Source of the DNA: Gp6-AA40 sp035764385
GTDB taxonomy: Bacteria > Acidobacteriota > Vicinamibacteria > Vicinamibacterales > UBA2999
Assembly: GCA_035764385.1 (NCBI GenBank)
Contig: DASTZI010000147.1
Location: forward strand, 1 to 34,679
Length of the DNA: 34,679 nt
Direction of reading: 5' to 3'
Positions 15,311 to 23,669 of the stretch are shown one piece after another. The position numbers and the translations under genes are program-made. The stretch's first letter is position 1; each line of letters opens with the position of its first letter. The notes under the pieces are model-generated. The model was not told the origin of the DNA and ran no database searches. It saw nothing but the letters and a program-made list of their open reading frames with translations.

Positions 15311-17509
15311 TTAGACGGCTTCCGGAGCGATTTCCGAAATGTCTGCAATATCAAGAATTAGATCGCGCAGGCTCGCCACCAGCGCCAGCCGCGCAGTACG
15401 AAGCTTTTCGTCGTCCGCCATCACGAGCACATCGTCGAAAAACTGGGCCACGGGACCTCGGAGCGTCTCAATGGCTTGAAACGCCTGCTTGTAATCGGAT
15501 TTCGAGACCGACGCCTTGATCCTTGGCTCGATGGCTCTCATCGATTCGATCAGCCCAACCTCCGCCGGCTCTTTCAACAGGGCGGCGTCAGGGGTCGCAC
15601 CAAAGGACACGCTCTTCGTGATGTTCTTCACCCGCTTGAACAATTCGGCAACCGCCTGCAGCGCCACAGAACCGCTCATCTGCGCCAGCGCTTCGAGCTT
15701 CTTCTTCGCTTCCACCATGTCGAAGCGCTCGAGTGATTGGGGAACGACAGCCCGGATGTTCCGAACGTCGAAGCCCCGCTGTTCGAACAGATAGCTGACG
15801 CGCTCTCGGATGAAGGTGCGCAACGCCTGCTGGGCTTCCTCCGCCGGCGGCCACGGCGAAGATGCCTGGACGACGAGATCCCAAAGCCCGATGCGCGCGG
15901 TAATGCCCGCCAGCTCCGGAAGATCCGCAAGGATCTTCACCGCGCCCTGCGCTTGCCGTCGAAGGCCGAGCGGATCGCGGGAGCCGGTGGGCCGCTCGCC
16001 TCCGGCGAACATCCCTGCGACCGAATCAAGTTTGTCGGCGAGAGCGACCGCGGCCCATGTCACCGTGGCGCCGCCAAGCTGCTGACGTGACGGAGGCGCC
16101 TCTGCCTCCACGCCGACGGGCAGGTAGTGGTAGTAGATGGACTTCCAAACCGCTTCGGGCTGTCCTTCTTCGCGCGCATAGATGCCGCCCATCGTCCCCT
16201 GCAGTTCGGTGAACTCCCGCACCATGTCGGTCCCGAGATCCGCTTTCGCCAACCGTCCGGCCCGGGCGGCGTTGCTCGCCGCATCAGGCTTCTGGAATGC
16301 TTCGCGCGCGATCCACTCGGCCAGCGCCGCAACGCGATCCGCCTTCTCGCGGTAACTCCCCAGCTTCTTGTGGAACAGGATGGTCGAGAGCCGATCGATC
16401 CGCGACTCGAGGGTCGTCTTGCGATCCTCGTCCCAGAAGAATCGCGCGTCACGAAGCCTGGCCGTCAGGACACGCTCGGAGTTGCGCGCGATGATTTCCG
16501 GCTTCTCCGGCTGCATGTTCGTCACGGCGAGGAAGGCGGGCTTCAGCTTCCCATCCTCATCGACCACCGGGAAGTAATGCTGGTGGTGAATCATCGTCGT
16601 CGTCAGCACCTCTTCAGGCAGGTGGAGAAATTCGACTGGAAAATGGCCGGCGATGACGGACGGATACTCGACGAGATCCGGCACCTCCTGCAGCAGCGAT
16701 GATTGCGCGGCAACGAGGCCGCTGACGCGGCCACCCAGGCGTCGTGCATGCGTTTCGAGCTCGCGCCGAATCTTCGATTCACGCTCGCCGCGATCGAGGA
16801 TGACGAAATTCTCGAGCAGCCGCGCCTGATAATCGTCGAAGGTCTTCACCTTGATGGCGCGGCCGGCGCGGCCGCTCGTGGTGAGGAAGCGATGGCCGTA
16901 GGTATTCGGCCCCGAGCGGATGTCCTGGACGAGTGGTCCCTGGGCGATCTCCGTCCTGCGGATGACAAAGGGAACCACGCGTCCGCCGTACAAGAGGATC
17001 AGCCATCGGATCGGTCGCGCGAAGACGAGATCGCCTTTGCCGTCCTCGAGGTACGCGTCCCACCGCATCTGCTTCGGAAACGTGAGGTCGCGAAGCAGCC
17101 CTCCCATGACGTCGGCGAGCACATCGACGGTCGCCTTCCCCCGCTGCTTCACGCGATAAGCGAGATATGTCCCTCTCGGCGTTTCGCTGCGCTCCAGCGC
17201 CGCGACGTCCACGCCGTATTTCCTGGCGAACCCGGTTGCCGCAGGCGTCGGCTCGCCGTCAGGTTTGAAGGCAGCGGAGACCGGCGGTCCGGTGACCAGC
17301 TCCTCATGATCCGTCTGCCGTTCAGCGAGCTTGGCGACCCGCGCGGTCAAGCGGCGTGGAGTGCTGTAGCTTTCCGCCCGTGCGTCGGTCTCGAGCCGGG
17401 CCTCAGCCAACCTGGCATCCAGGCGGTTCGCCACTTGACGCGTCAGCGCCGGGAGCCAGCTCGCGGGAATCTCCTCGCACCCGATCTCGATCAGCAGCTC
17501 CCGATCCAT
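15311..17509 (-). CDS. glyS: Glycyl-tRNA synthetase beta subunit
   Basis: The beta subunit of the bacterial alpha2beta2 GlyRS recognises tRNA-Gly and carries the HD-like and anticodon-binding parts. The 732-residue protein begins with the family's MDRELLIEIGCEEIPASWL, contains TGPPVSAAF and GFARKYGVD, the VLTARLRDARFFWDEDRK segment, and ends in an all-helical anticodon-binding region (FFDDVLVMADDEKLRTARLALV). Length is slightly above the E. coli protein. Its ATG (17509) overlaps the glyQ stop by one base (TGATG), so the two subunits are translationally coupled, consistent with stoichiometric production. Confidence 0.97.
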   Translation of the reverse strand: MDRELLIEIGCEEIPASWLPALTRQVANRLDARLAEARLETDARAESYSTPRRLTARVAKLAERQTDHEELVTGPPVSAAFKPDGEPTPAATGFARKYGVDVAALERSETPRGTYLAYRVKQRGKATVDVLADVMGGLLRDLTFPKQMRWDAYLEDGKGDLVFARPIRWLILLYGGRVVPFVIRRTEIAQGPLVQDIRSGPNTYGHRFLTTSGRAGRAIKVKTFDDYQARLLENFVILDRGERESKIRRELETHARRLGGRVSGLVAAQSSLLQEVPDLVEYPSVIAGHFPVEFLHLPEEVLTTTMIHHQHYFPVVDEDGKLKPAFLAVTNMQPEKPEIIARNSERVLTARLRDARFFWDEDRKTTLESRIDRLSTILFHKKLGSYREKADRVAALAEWIAREAFQKPDAASNAARAGRLAKADLGTDMVREFTELQGTMGGIYAREEGQPEAVWKSIYYHYLPVGVEAEAPPSRQQLGGATVTWAAVALADKLDSVAGMFAGGERPTGSRDPLGLRRQAQGAVKILADLPELAGITARIGLWDLVVQASSPWPPAEEAQQALRTFIRERVSYLFEQRGFDVRNIRAVVPQSLERFDMVEAKKKLEALAQMSGSVALQAVAELFKRVKNITKSVSFGATPDAALLKEPAEVGLIESMRAIEPRIKASVSKSDYKQAFQAIETLRGPVAQFFDDVLVMADDEKLRTARLALVASLRDLILDIADISEIAPEAV

Positions 17510-18399
17510 CAGGAGCCTTCCTTCAACGCCAACGGCTCGGTGACGGTCGCGTCAACGTAGGCACGCGCGATCTTGACCGCGAGCTGCCGCACCTTGAGGA
17601 TGTATGCGGTGCGCTCGGTGACGCCGATGCTGCCGCTCGAATCGAGAATGTTGAACAGGTGCGAGCACTTCAGGCAGAACTCGAGCGCCGGCCAGATCAG
17701 CCCTGACTCGAGCAGCTTCTCGCCGAGCGCGTAATTGCGATCGAAGAGATCACGGTGAGCCGCGGCGAATTCTTCCGGCGGCATGTTCACCATTCCAAAG
17801 GCGTACTTCGACTCCTCGATTTCCTCCTGCAGCCGCACCTCGCCGTACTTCACGCCGCCGCCCCATTCGAGGTCGAAGATGTTGTCGACCCGCTGCAGGA
17901 ACATCGCGATGCGCTCGAGACCGTAGGTGATTTCGCAGGTGATCGGCGCCAGGTCCATCCCGCCGACCTGTTGGAAATAGGTGAACTGCGTGATCTCGAG
18001 ACCGTCGAGCAGCACCTGCCACCCGATTCCCCAGGCGCCAAGCGTTGGCGACTCCCAGTTGTCTTCCTCGAATCGAATGTCGTGCAGCCGTGGGTTGATG
18101 CCGCACGCCTCGAGGCTTTCCAGATAGAGCTGCTGCACCTCGTCGGGCGACGGCTTGAGAATCACCTGATACTGGTGATGCTTGAACACCCGATTGGGAT
18201 TCTGGCCGAAGCGGCCGTCGTCGGGCCGGCGTGACGGCTGCACATAGGCGACGCTCCACGGCTTTGGCCCGAGCACGCGGAACAGCGTCTCCGGGTGCGA
18301 GGTGCCAGCGCCGACTTCGAGGTCGAGCGGCTGCTGCAGCAGACACCCGTGCGACGCCCAGAAGGCGGACAGTTTGAGGATGAGGTCTTGAAGCGTCAC
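17509..18399 (-). CDS. glyQ: Glycyl-tRNA synthetase alpha subunit
   Basis: The alpha subunit provides the class II aminoacylation core for glycine. The 296-residue protein shows the characteristic opening TLQDLILKLSAFWASHGC, QPLDLEVGAGTSHPETLFRVLGP, YVQPSRRPDDGRFGQNPNR and FTYFQQVGG, and ends in a helical segment. The start is GTG at 18399 (the only sensible in-frame start; family proteins begin at this point), without an obvious Shine-Dalgarno. It lies 11 nt after recO and overlaps glyS. Together glyQS show this organism uses the two-subunit bacterial GlyRS rather than the single-chain type. Confidence 0.97.
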   Translation of the reverse strand: MTLQDLILKLSAFWASHGCLLQQPLDLEVGAGTSHPETLFRVLGPKPWSVAYVQPSRRPDDGRFGQNPNRVFKHHQYQVILKPSPDEVQQLYLESLEACGINPRLHDIRFEEDNWESPTLGAWGIGWQVLLDGLEITQFTYFQQVGGMDLAPITCEITYGLERIAMFLQRVDNIFDLEWGGGVKYGEVRLQEEIEESKYAFGMVNMPPEEFAAAHRDLFDRNYALGEKLLESGLIWPALEFCLKCSHLFNILDSSGSIGVTERTAYILKVRQLAVKIARAYVDATVTEPLALKEGS

Positions 18400-18410
18400 G
18401 CGTGAGGTTG

Positions 18411-19061
18411 CTAGTTATGTTTGCGCAGATCGCGCAGCACGCGATCTGACTTCAAGTTCTTTTCAAGGTGCATCGTAATGAGGGCACGATGCACCTGTTC
18501 GAGTTCCATCAGCACGGCGCGAGACGCGGGCACCGCGCCAACCTGCTGCGGTGCCACCGTGCGCGACGCAGCCAGAAACGTCATCGCCTCGTCCGAAAGC
18601 GTTCCGCGTGCTTCCGGATAGACGCCCTGCAGCCGCAGCAGCCAGCACTCGAAATAGCGCGCCAGCGGCTCAACAGGCGCCCCGGCGCTCAACGCATCGA
18701 GCATCGACGCACCCAGGCGGAAGAGACGATCGTCCGCGTCCGCTTCCTGCGCCCACTCGTCGATCAGCTCGGCAAAGTACCCAATATAGCCAAGCGCATC
18801 AAACGTGGGCGCAGCCATCGGCGATCTCACCGGCTCGGCGTAGTTGAGGCCAACGAGCTCGCGCCGCTCTTTCTCGAAATACGCGACGCGCGCCTCGGTC
18901 ATTGGCTCGAGCGCGGCCGCGAACCGGGAGCGGGGCCGCCGCGCGCCTTTCGCCACTCCCCGCTTCTTTCCGCGGTCGCGCGTCAGGAAAACGACGATGC
19001 GATCAGCTTCGCCCAGCTTATACGTGCGGAGAATCAGCGCGTCGGCTGTGTACAGCGGCAC
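18411..19061 (-). CDS. recO: DNA repair protein RecO, without zinc-finger cysteines
   Basis: RecO helps RecR load RecA on SSB-coated DNA in the RecFOR pathway. The 216-residue protein has the N-terminal OB fold (LYTADALILRTYKLGEADRIVVFLTRDRGKKRGVAKGARRPRSRFAAALEP) and a C-terminal helical bundle. Many RecO proteins carry a C-x2-C...C-x2-C zinc site after the GVYP-like turn; here the region reads LQGVYPEARGTLSDEA with no cysteines, and the protein is about 25 residues shorter than E. coli RecO. GTG 19061 has AGGGG 5 nt upstream. It sits between mgtE (34 nt upstream) and glyQ (11 nt downstream), all on the minus strand. Confidence 0.9.
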   Translation of the reverse strand: MPLYTADALILRTYKLGEADRIVVFLTRDRGKKRGVAKGARRPRSRFAAALEPMTEARVAYFEKERRELVGLNYAEPVRSPMAAPTFDALGYIGYFAELIDEWAQEADADDRLFRLGASMLDALSAGAPVEPLARYFECWLLRLQGVYPEARGTLSDEAMTFLAASRTVAPQQVGAVPASRAVLMELEQVHRALITMHLEKNLKSDRVLRDLRKHN

Positions 19062-19094
19062 GAACGCCCCTTATTCTACTGTCGTTCACCCGGA

Positions 19095-20465
19095 TCATCC
19101 GATCGCCAAGTACCGCAAGAAGAGCGTCGCCAGTCCCAGAAAGGTGGCAAACCCCAGCACGTCCGTCATCGTCGTCACGACCACCGATGATGCGAGGGCG
19201 GGATCGAGGTTCGCGGCACGCAGACCGATCGGGACAAGCGTTCCTGCGGCGGCTGCGATGAAGAGGTTGATGATCATCGCCAGGCCGAGCAGCAGTCCAA
19301 GCACCGGATCGCCCTTCGCCGCCCATGTGACAACCGCCGCGACAACGCCGAGCAGGATGCCGTTGCCGACGCCGAGCGCAACCTCCTTCAACAAAGCCTT
19401 CCGCGAATTGCTCCACGTCAGTTCGCCGAGCGCGAGACCGCGCACCATCACCGTCAGCGTCTGCGTGGCCGCCGTGGCGCCCATCCCTGCGACGATCGGC
19501 ATGAACACAGCGAGCGCCGTTACCTTGCCGATTGTTGGCTCGAACACCGCGATCACCGCGGCTGCAGCAAACAGCGTCACCAGTTGGATCGCCAGCGTCG
19601 GCAACCGCTTGCGGAACGTTTCCTTCGGAGACGTGAAGACGCGCTCGTCGCCCGCGACGCCCGCGAGCCGGTAGATATCCTCGGTCGCCTCGTCCTTGAT
19701 GACGTCAATCACGTCATCCACCGTGATCACCCCGACGAGCTTGTTCTCTTCGTCGACGACAGGGATCGCGAGCAGGTTGTAGGACGCGACCTGACGGGCA
19801 ACTTCCTCCTGGTCCATGTCAACGCGGGCGCTGATCAAGTCCGCCGTCATGATCCGCTTCAGCGGCGTTTCCGGCGAGACGAGCAGCAGGCGCCGCAGCG
19901 ACACGACGCCAACAAGATGGCGTCGCTCGTCCACGACGTAGAGATAGAACACCATCTCGACATCGCGATTGCTCTGCAGCTCGGTAATCGCTTCGCCAAC
20001 CGTCAGGTCTTCGCTCAGTGCGAAGACATGCGGATTCATGATGCGGCCCGCTGTCTGCTCGGCGTACTCGAGCAGGTTCTCGACGACCCCTGACTCCTTG
20101 GGTCGCATCAGGTCGAGCACTGCGGCCGACAGGTCCTCGGGCAGGTAGTCGATCAACGCCGCCGCGTCGTCAGACGGTATTTCCTGAGCAAGCTTGGCAA
20201 TTTCATCGGCGGATCGGGTGGCGAGCAACTTGGCGCCCGATTCCGGCCCAAGCTCCGAAACAGCCTCCATTGCCAGACGTCCGTTGCGCTCGGCCAGCAG
20301 ACTGAACGCCGCCTCGCGTTCCTTGTCCTGGAGCTCGCTGAAGATTTGCGCGAGGTCCGCTGGGTGTTGCTTCTGCAGCAGGTTAAGCAGATTGGCGGAG
20401 GCTCCGATGCGCAGCAGCCGTTTGACCGAGTCGAGGACGACGTCGATTCGTCGCTGCGCGGCCAT
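19095..20465 (-). CDS. mgtE: MgtE-family magnesium transporter, paralogue 1 (downstream copy)
   Basis: A 456-residue MgtE-type channel: N-terminal superhelical domain (about 1-130), two CBS domains (about 135-255; LLAIPVVDEENKLVGVITVDDVIDVI), a connecting helix, and five transmembrane helices (about 285-455). In family members the CBS/N domains sense cytosolic Mg2+ and gate the pore. The pore-helix Asp in TTMTDVLGF is retained, but the usual GGNxGxQ turn reads GMGATAATQTLTVMVRGLALGE, so GGNAG is changed to GATAA. It follows the second mgtE copy by 6 nt, and the two N-terminal halves are clearly similar (shared GASANLLNLLQK, DERRHLVGVVSLRRLLLV), indicating tandem duplication. Confidence 0.92.
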   Translation of the reverse strand: MAAQRRIDVVLDSVKRLLRIGASANLLNLLQKQHPADLAQIFSELQDKEREAAFSLLAERNGRLAMEAVSELGPESGAKLLATRSADEIAKLAQEIPSDDAAALIDYLPEDLSAAVLDLMRPKESGVVENLLEYAEQTAGRIMNPHVFALSEDLTVGEAITELQSNRDVEMVFYLYVVDERRHLVGVVSLRRLLLVSPETPLKRIMTADLISARVDMDQEEVARQVASYNLLAIPVVDEENKLVGVITVDDVIDVIKDEATEDIYRLAGVAGDERVFTSPKETFRKRLPTLAIQLVTLFAAAAVIAVFEPTIGKVTALAVFMPIVAGMGATAATQTLTVMVRGLALGELTWSNSRKALLKEVALGVGNGILLGVVAAVVTWAAKGDPVLGLLLGLAMIINLFIAAAAGTLVPIGLRAANLDPALASSVVVTTMTDVLGFATFLGLATLFLRYLAIG

Positions 20466-20471
20466 CGACAG

Positions 20472-21872
20472 CTAGAGCAGGGTGCCGCGCAGAATCGTCG
20501 CGGCAACCGAGAAATAGATGACGAGACCGGTGACGTCCACGAGGGTCGCCACAAACGGCGCCGACGACGTGGCCGGATCGGCGCCGAGGCGTTTCATCAC
20601 AAACGGCAGCATTGAACCGGCGAGGGTTCCCCACATGACCACGCCGACGAGCGCGAACAGCACGGTGAGCGCAATGAGAAACCAGTGTGCGCCGTACGTG
20701 CCGAACAACTGCTGCCAGAGTGACACCCGGACAAAGCCGACGCTGCCGAGGATCGCGCCCAACGCGAGCCCCGACAGGACTTCGCGCCGCATGATCCGCC
20801 ACCAGTCGCGCAGCGTCACCTCTCCGACCGCAAGAGCGCGGATGATCAGCGAAGCTGCCTGCGAGCCGCTGTTGCCGCCCGATGAAATGACGAGCGGGAC
20901 AAACAGTGCCAGCACGACCGCCTTGGCAATCTCCCTCTCGTAGTAGCCCATCGCCGTCGCGGTAAGCATTTCGCCCAGGAACAGGACGACCAGCCAGCGC
21001 GCCCGCTTTTTCACCAGCGTGAGCAACGGCGTTCGCACGTACGGCTCGTCGAGTGCCTCGAGACCTCCAAGCTTCTGGAATTCCTCGGTCGTCGTATCGC
21101 GGATGACTTCAATGACGTCATCCACCGTCACCGTTCCAACTAGCTTGTTCTCATGGTCAACCACCGGCACCGCGAGCAGGTGATACGACGACACCTTCCT
21201 GGCCACTTCCTCTTCCGGCGTGTCGACGGTGACGCTGATCACGTCGGTGGTCATGATGTCTTTGAGCCTGGCCTGCGGCGGAACCAGAAGAAGACGCCGG
21301 AGAGAGACAACCCCGACGAGATGCCGCCGTTCGTCGATGACGTACAGGTAAAACGACATCTCGTTGCCGCCGAGCTGCTGGATGGCGTTCACGGCCTCCC
21401 CGGCCGTCGCATCTTCGCGGAGGGCGAATACCCGCGGATTCATGATGCGTCCGGCGGTCCCTTCGCGTTGTTCGAGGACTTCGGCGATCTCGGCGGTCGG
21501 GTGCTGCCCGCGCATCTGTTCGCGGACTTCGTCCGCGAGAGGCTCAGGGAACCGGTCGATCAGCGCCGCCGCGTCGTCTGGGGCAAGCTCCTGAAGAAGC
21601 CTGACGACTTCACGGGCGGGACGCGAAGCGAGCAGACCCGCCCCCATATCGACGCCGAGCTCGGCGACGACCTGCATGGCCAGCCGGGGGTCAGCGGCCG
21701 CCATCGCATCGACGGCCGCCCGCCGCTCGTGGTCATTGAGGGCGCGAAGGATTTCGGCTATGTCGACGGGATGCCGCTTCTGCAGCAGATTCAGAAGGTT
21801 AGCGGACGCACCAACGCGCAGCAGCCGCCGGACTGAAGCGATAACCAGATCGGTTTTGCTCTGCGCCGCCAT
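20472..21872 (-). CDS. mgtE: MgtE-family magnesium transporter, paralogue 2 (upstream copy)
   Basis: A 466-residue MgtE channel with the same order as its neighbour: N domain (1-130), CBS pair (about 140-260), plug helix and five transmembrane helices. This copy keeps the canonical pore signature ISSGGNSGSQAASLIIRALAVGE and the Asp in TLVDVTGLVIYF, so it looks like the orthodox transporter of the pair. The ATG at 21872 is preceded by a weak GGAA. It is divergent from the DUF6152 gene, with about 70 bp between the starts, and is the first gene of the minus-strand set mgtE-mgtE-recO-glyQ-glyS-ppdK. The family transports Mg2+; other divalent cations are possible. Confidence 0.93.
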   Translation of the reverse strand: MAAQSKTDLVIASVRRLLRVGASANLLNLLQKRHPVDIAEILRALNDHERRAAVDAMAAADPRLAMQVVAELGVDMGAGLLASRPAREVVRLLQELAPDDAAALIDRFPEPLADEVREQMRGQHPTAEIAEVLEQREGTAGRIMNPRVFALREDATAGEAVNAIQQLGGNEMSFYLYVIDERRHLVGVVSLRRLLLVPPQARLKDIMTTDVISVTVDTPEEEVARKVSSYHLLAVPVVDHENKLVGTVTVDDVIEVIRDTTTEEFQKLGGLEALDEPYVRTPLLTLVKKRARWLVVLFLGEMLTATAMGYYEREIAKAVVLALFVPLVISSGGNSGSQAASLIIRALAVGEVTLRDWWRIMRREVLSGLALGAILGSVGFVRVSLWQQLFGTYGAHWFLIALTVLFALVGVVMWGTLAGSMLPFVMKRLGADPATSSAPFVATLVDVTGLVIYFSVAATILRGTLL

Positions 21873-21943
21873 GATGAATTTCCGTCAGGCCCCAAACGAC
21901 TAAATCTAGCACGCACAAGGTGCAAAACCGCCCGGAAAAGTGC

Positions 21944-22363
21944 ATGATCTGCCGCATGCGATTGAGAATTTGCACCGCCCTGACTGCGGCCGCCGTGCTG
22001 ATGACGGCCGGCTCCGCACTCGCGCATCACTCGTTCCAGGCTGAATTCGACATCGGCAAGCCAATGACGTTGAAGGGCACGGTCGCGAAAGTCGAATGGG
22101 TGAACCCGCACGTCTACGTCCATCTCGACGTGAAGGACGACAAGGGCGTCGTCAGCAGATGGGCGTTTGAAACGCTTGGTCCCGGACGCATGCGTGCGGA
22201 GGGGATGAGCAAGCAGACGTTCGGCATCGGCAAGGTCGTGACCCTGAAGGGCTATGCCGCCCGTGATGGTTCCAAGAACCTGGGGTTCCTCCGCCAGGTC
22301 ACGTTTGACGACGGCCACACCATCGAAGTCTGGCTGGGCGATCCGAGCGACCTCAATCCATGA
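21944..22363 (+). CDS. Secreted DUF6152-type protein
   Basis: A small exported protein of about 139 residues. From ATG 21944 (GGAA about 6 nt upstream) it begins MICRMRLRICTALTAAAVLM with a signal peptide ending at SALA; ATG 21956 is the alternative. The mature part HHSFQAEFD...MTLKGTVAKVEWVNPHVYVHLDV...GYAARDGSKNLGFLRQVTFDDG matches my memory of DUF6152, a family of compact beta-barrel periplasmic proteins found often in Acidobacteriota and Proteobacteria. Function is unknown; the His pair at the mature N-terminus and the NPH motif could bind metal, which is speculation. Its stop overlaps the next gene by ATGA. Confidence 0.8.
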   Translation: MICRMRLRICTALTAAAVLMTAGSALAHHSFQAEFDIGKPMTLKGTVAKVEWVNPHVYVHLDVKDDKGVVSRWAFETLGPGRMRAEGMSKQTFGIGKVVTLKGYAARDGSKNLGFLRQVTFDDGHTIEVWLGDPSDLNP

Positions 22364-23196
22364 ACGGTGCTGTGATGAAGCTCCGATTTTCCACATCATT
22401 CATCGCGGCGATGCTCGTTGCGTGTGCCGTGACGCTCGGCGCCCAGCAAGCCGCGAAAACGGAACCGCCAAAGCCGACGCCGCGGACGACCGACGGTCAT
22501 CCGGATCTCTCGGGCGTCTGGATCGCCGGTAACCGCGGTATCCGACCCGCGAGCGAAAGCACGTCCATCAAGGTCGTGCTGCCCCTGGCCGGTGTCGATC
22601 AGGACAAGGACAATGTCTTCGCAGCGCTCGACCGCATCTCGGTCGCCGAGCGGGCAAAGGACGCGAACAAGCCGCCATACAAGCCCGAGCTCCTTGCGAA
22701 GGTGAAGGATTTCGAGGTGCGTCAGAGTCAGGAGGACCCGGCGTTCTACTGCAAGCCGGCCGGCGTGCCGCGCATGGGGCCACCCGCGCAAATCATCCAG
22801 CTTCCCGACAAGCTGGTGTTCCTGTATGCGACGAACCTCTTTCGCGTGGTGCCCATCAACGCGCCGCATCGCACGGACATCGATACGTCCTATATGGGCG
22901 ATTCAGTCGCGAAGTGGGACGGCGAAACGCTCGTCGTCGACGTGAACGGTCTGAACGACGATACCTGGCTGGGGCCGGACGGCTACTTCCACACCGACGC
23001 GCTGCACGTCGTCGAGCGGTTTACGCGCACTGGCGACACGATGCGGTACGACGTGACCGTGGAAGATCCGAACGTGCTCAGCCGGCCGTGGACGATGAAT
23101 CCGAGGACGCTCCGAGTCGGCAACCGACCGCTCGAAGAGGGTCCGCCCTGCGTCGAGAAGGACGCGGACCATCTGGTCACGTTGGATCATCACTAG
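22360..23196 (+). CDS. Secreted protein of unknown function (PDLSGVW type)
   Basis: A 278-residue exported protein with a signal peptide (either from ATG 22360 or from ATG 22375, MKLRFSTSFIAAMLVACAVT, cleavage near GAQQ). The mature protein begins with a Pro-rich stretch followed by TTDGHPDLSGVWIAGNRG, a motif common in secreted proteins that accompany DUF6152 in Acidobacteriota, and later WDGETLVVDVNGLNDDTWL and FTRTGDTMRYDVTVEDP, suggesting a beta-rich fold. There are two cysteines (FYCKP, PPCVEK) that could form a disulfide. No catalytic motif is recognised. It is translationally coupled to the DUF6152 gene (ATGA), so the two probably act together in the envelope. Its TAG stop lies inside the first unit of the 7-bp repeat array. 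Confidence 0.75.
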   Translation: MNGAVMKLRFSTSFIAAMLVACAVTLGAQQAAKTEPPKPTPRTTDGHPDLSGVWIAGNRGIRPASESTSIKVVLPLAGVDQDKDNVFAALDRISVAERAKDANKPPYKPELLAKVKDFEVRQSQEDPAFYCKPAGVPRMGPPAQIIQLPDKLVFLYATNLFRVVPINAPHRTDIDTSYMGDSVAKWDGETLVVDVNGLNDDTWLGPDGYFHTDALHVVERFTRTGDTMRYDVTVEDPNVLSRPWTMNPRTLRVGNRPLEEGPPCVEKDADHLVTLDHH

Positions 23197-23241
23197 GGAC
23201 TGGGGACTGGGGACTAGGGGCTAGGGGCTAGGGACTAGGCG
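23193..23241 (+). repeat. Left heptamer array (7 units, CTRGGGR)
   Basis: Units in strict 7-bp register from 23193: CTAGGGA, CTGGGGA, CTGGGGA, CTAGGGG, CTAGGGG, CTAGGGA, CTAGGCG. The first unit contains the TAG stop (23194-23196) of the upstream gene. Degenerate G-rich sequence continues to about 23258. The G-tracts separated by 3-4 nt fit a G-quadruplex pattern on the plus strand. Confidence 0.92.
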
Positions 23242-23270
23242 GGAACGAGGGGACTGAGCAAGGGTAGCAG

Positions 23271-23666
23271 CTACCCGCGCGGCGGTATTCGGCCCAAACT
23301 CCGCGAAAGGCCGTGTAGGACACGGCCAACTTCGGCGGCGCGGTCCTTGACCTCATTGATCTTCTCCGCGGGCGCGAACTTCAGGCGCAACGCAAGTTCG
23401 AGTTGTGTTTCACATTCCGCCTGTGAACCAAGAGCAATCATGACGTAGTGTCGGTACGCGTTCGTTCCATGTTGATGGCCCTCTGCCACATGGGAGGGAA
23501 TACCCATCGCGGCGCGGCGCAGTTGTGACGTTAAGCCAAACAGTTCGTCTTTTGGGAACGCGCGCGTCAGTGCGTACACTTCCTCCGCAAGCGTCATTCC
23601 CAGTTGCCACGCATGAAGATCACGGTAGGAACGAATCGCCATGGCGACAAGAATTGCAAGAGTCAT
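23271..23666 (-). CDS. Four-helix-bundle protein, S23 / 23S rRNA intervening-sequence family
   Basis: A 131-residue protein of the S23/IVS family, related in fold to the bAvd accessory proteins of diversity-generating retroelements; known members are small helical bundles that oligomerise and may bind nucleic acid. The family hallmarks are present: RSYRDLHAWQLGMTLAEEVY, FPKDELFGLTSQLRRAAMGIPSHVAEG, and the ALGSQAECETQLELALRL helix. ATG 23666 has AGGAG 4 nt upstream and is favoured; ATG 23642 (MAIRSYRDL) is where many relatives begin. The usual FPxxExxGL and IAEG segments are kept (VAEG here), so it is not visibly decayed. Here it is not inside an rRNA gene but forms the core of the repeat-bracketed cassette. 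A 15-bp palindrome (23262-23276) spans its TAG stop. Confidence 0.9.
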   Translation of the reverse strand: MTLAILVAMAIRSYRDLHAWQLGMTLAEEVYALTRAFPKDELFGLTSQLRRAAMGIPSHVAEGHQHGTNAYRHYVMIALGSQAECETQLELALRLKFAPAEKINEVKDRAAEVGRVLHGLSRSLGRIPPRG

Positions 23667-23669
23667 GAC

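Noticed and set aside
23193..23241. CRISPR-like repeat
   Set aside because: Units are 7 bp with no spacers; this is a short tandem array, not a CRISPR.
23271..23666. 23S rRNA intervening sequence in an rRNA gene
   Set aside because: The encoded protein belongs to the IVS/S23 family, but the flanks are protein genes and 7-bp arrays; no rRNA sequence is present.
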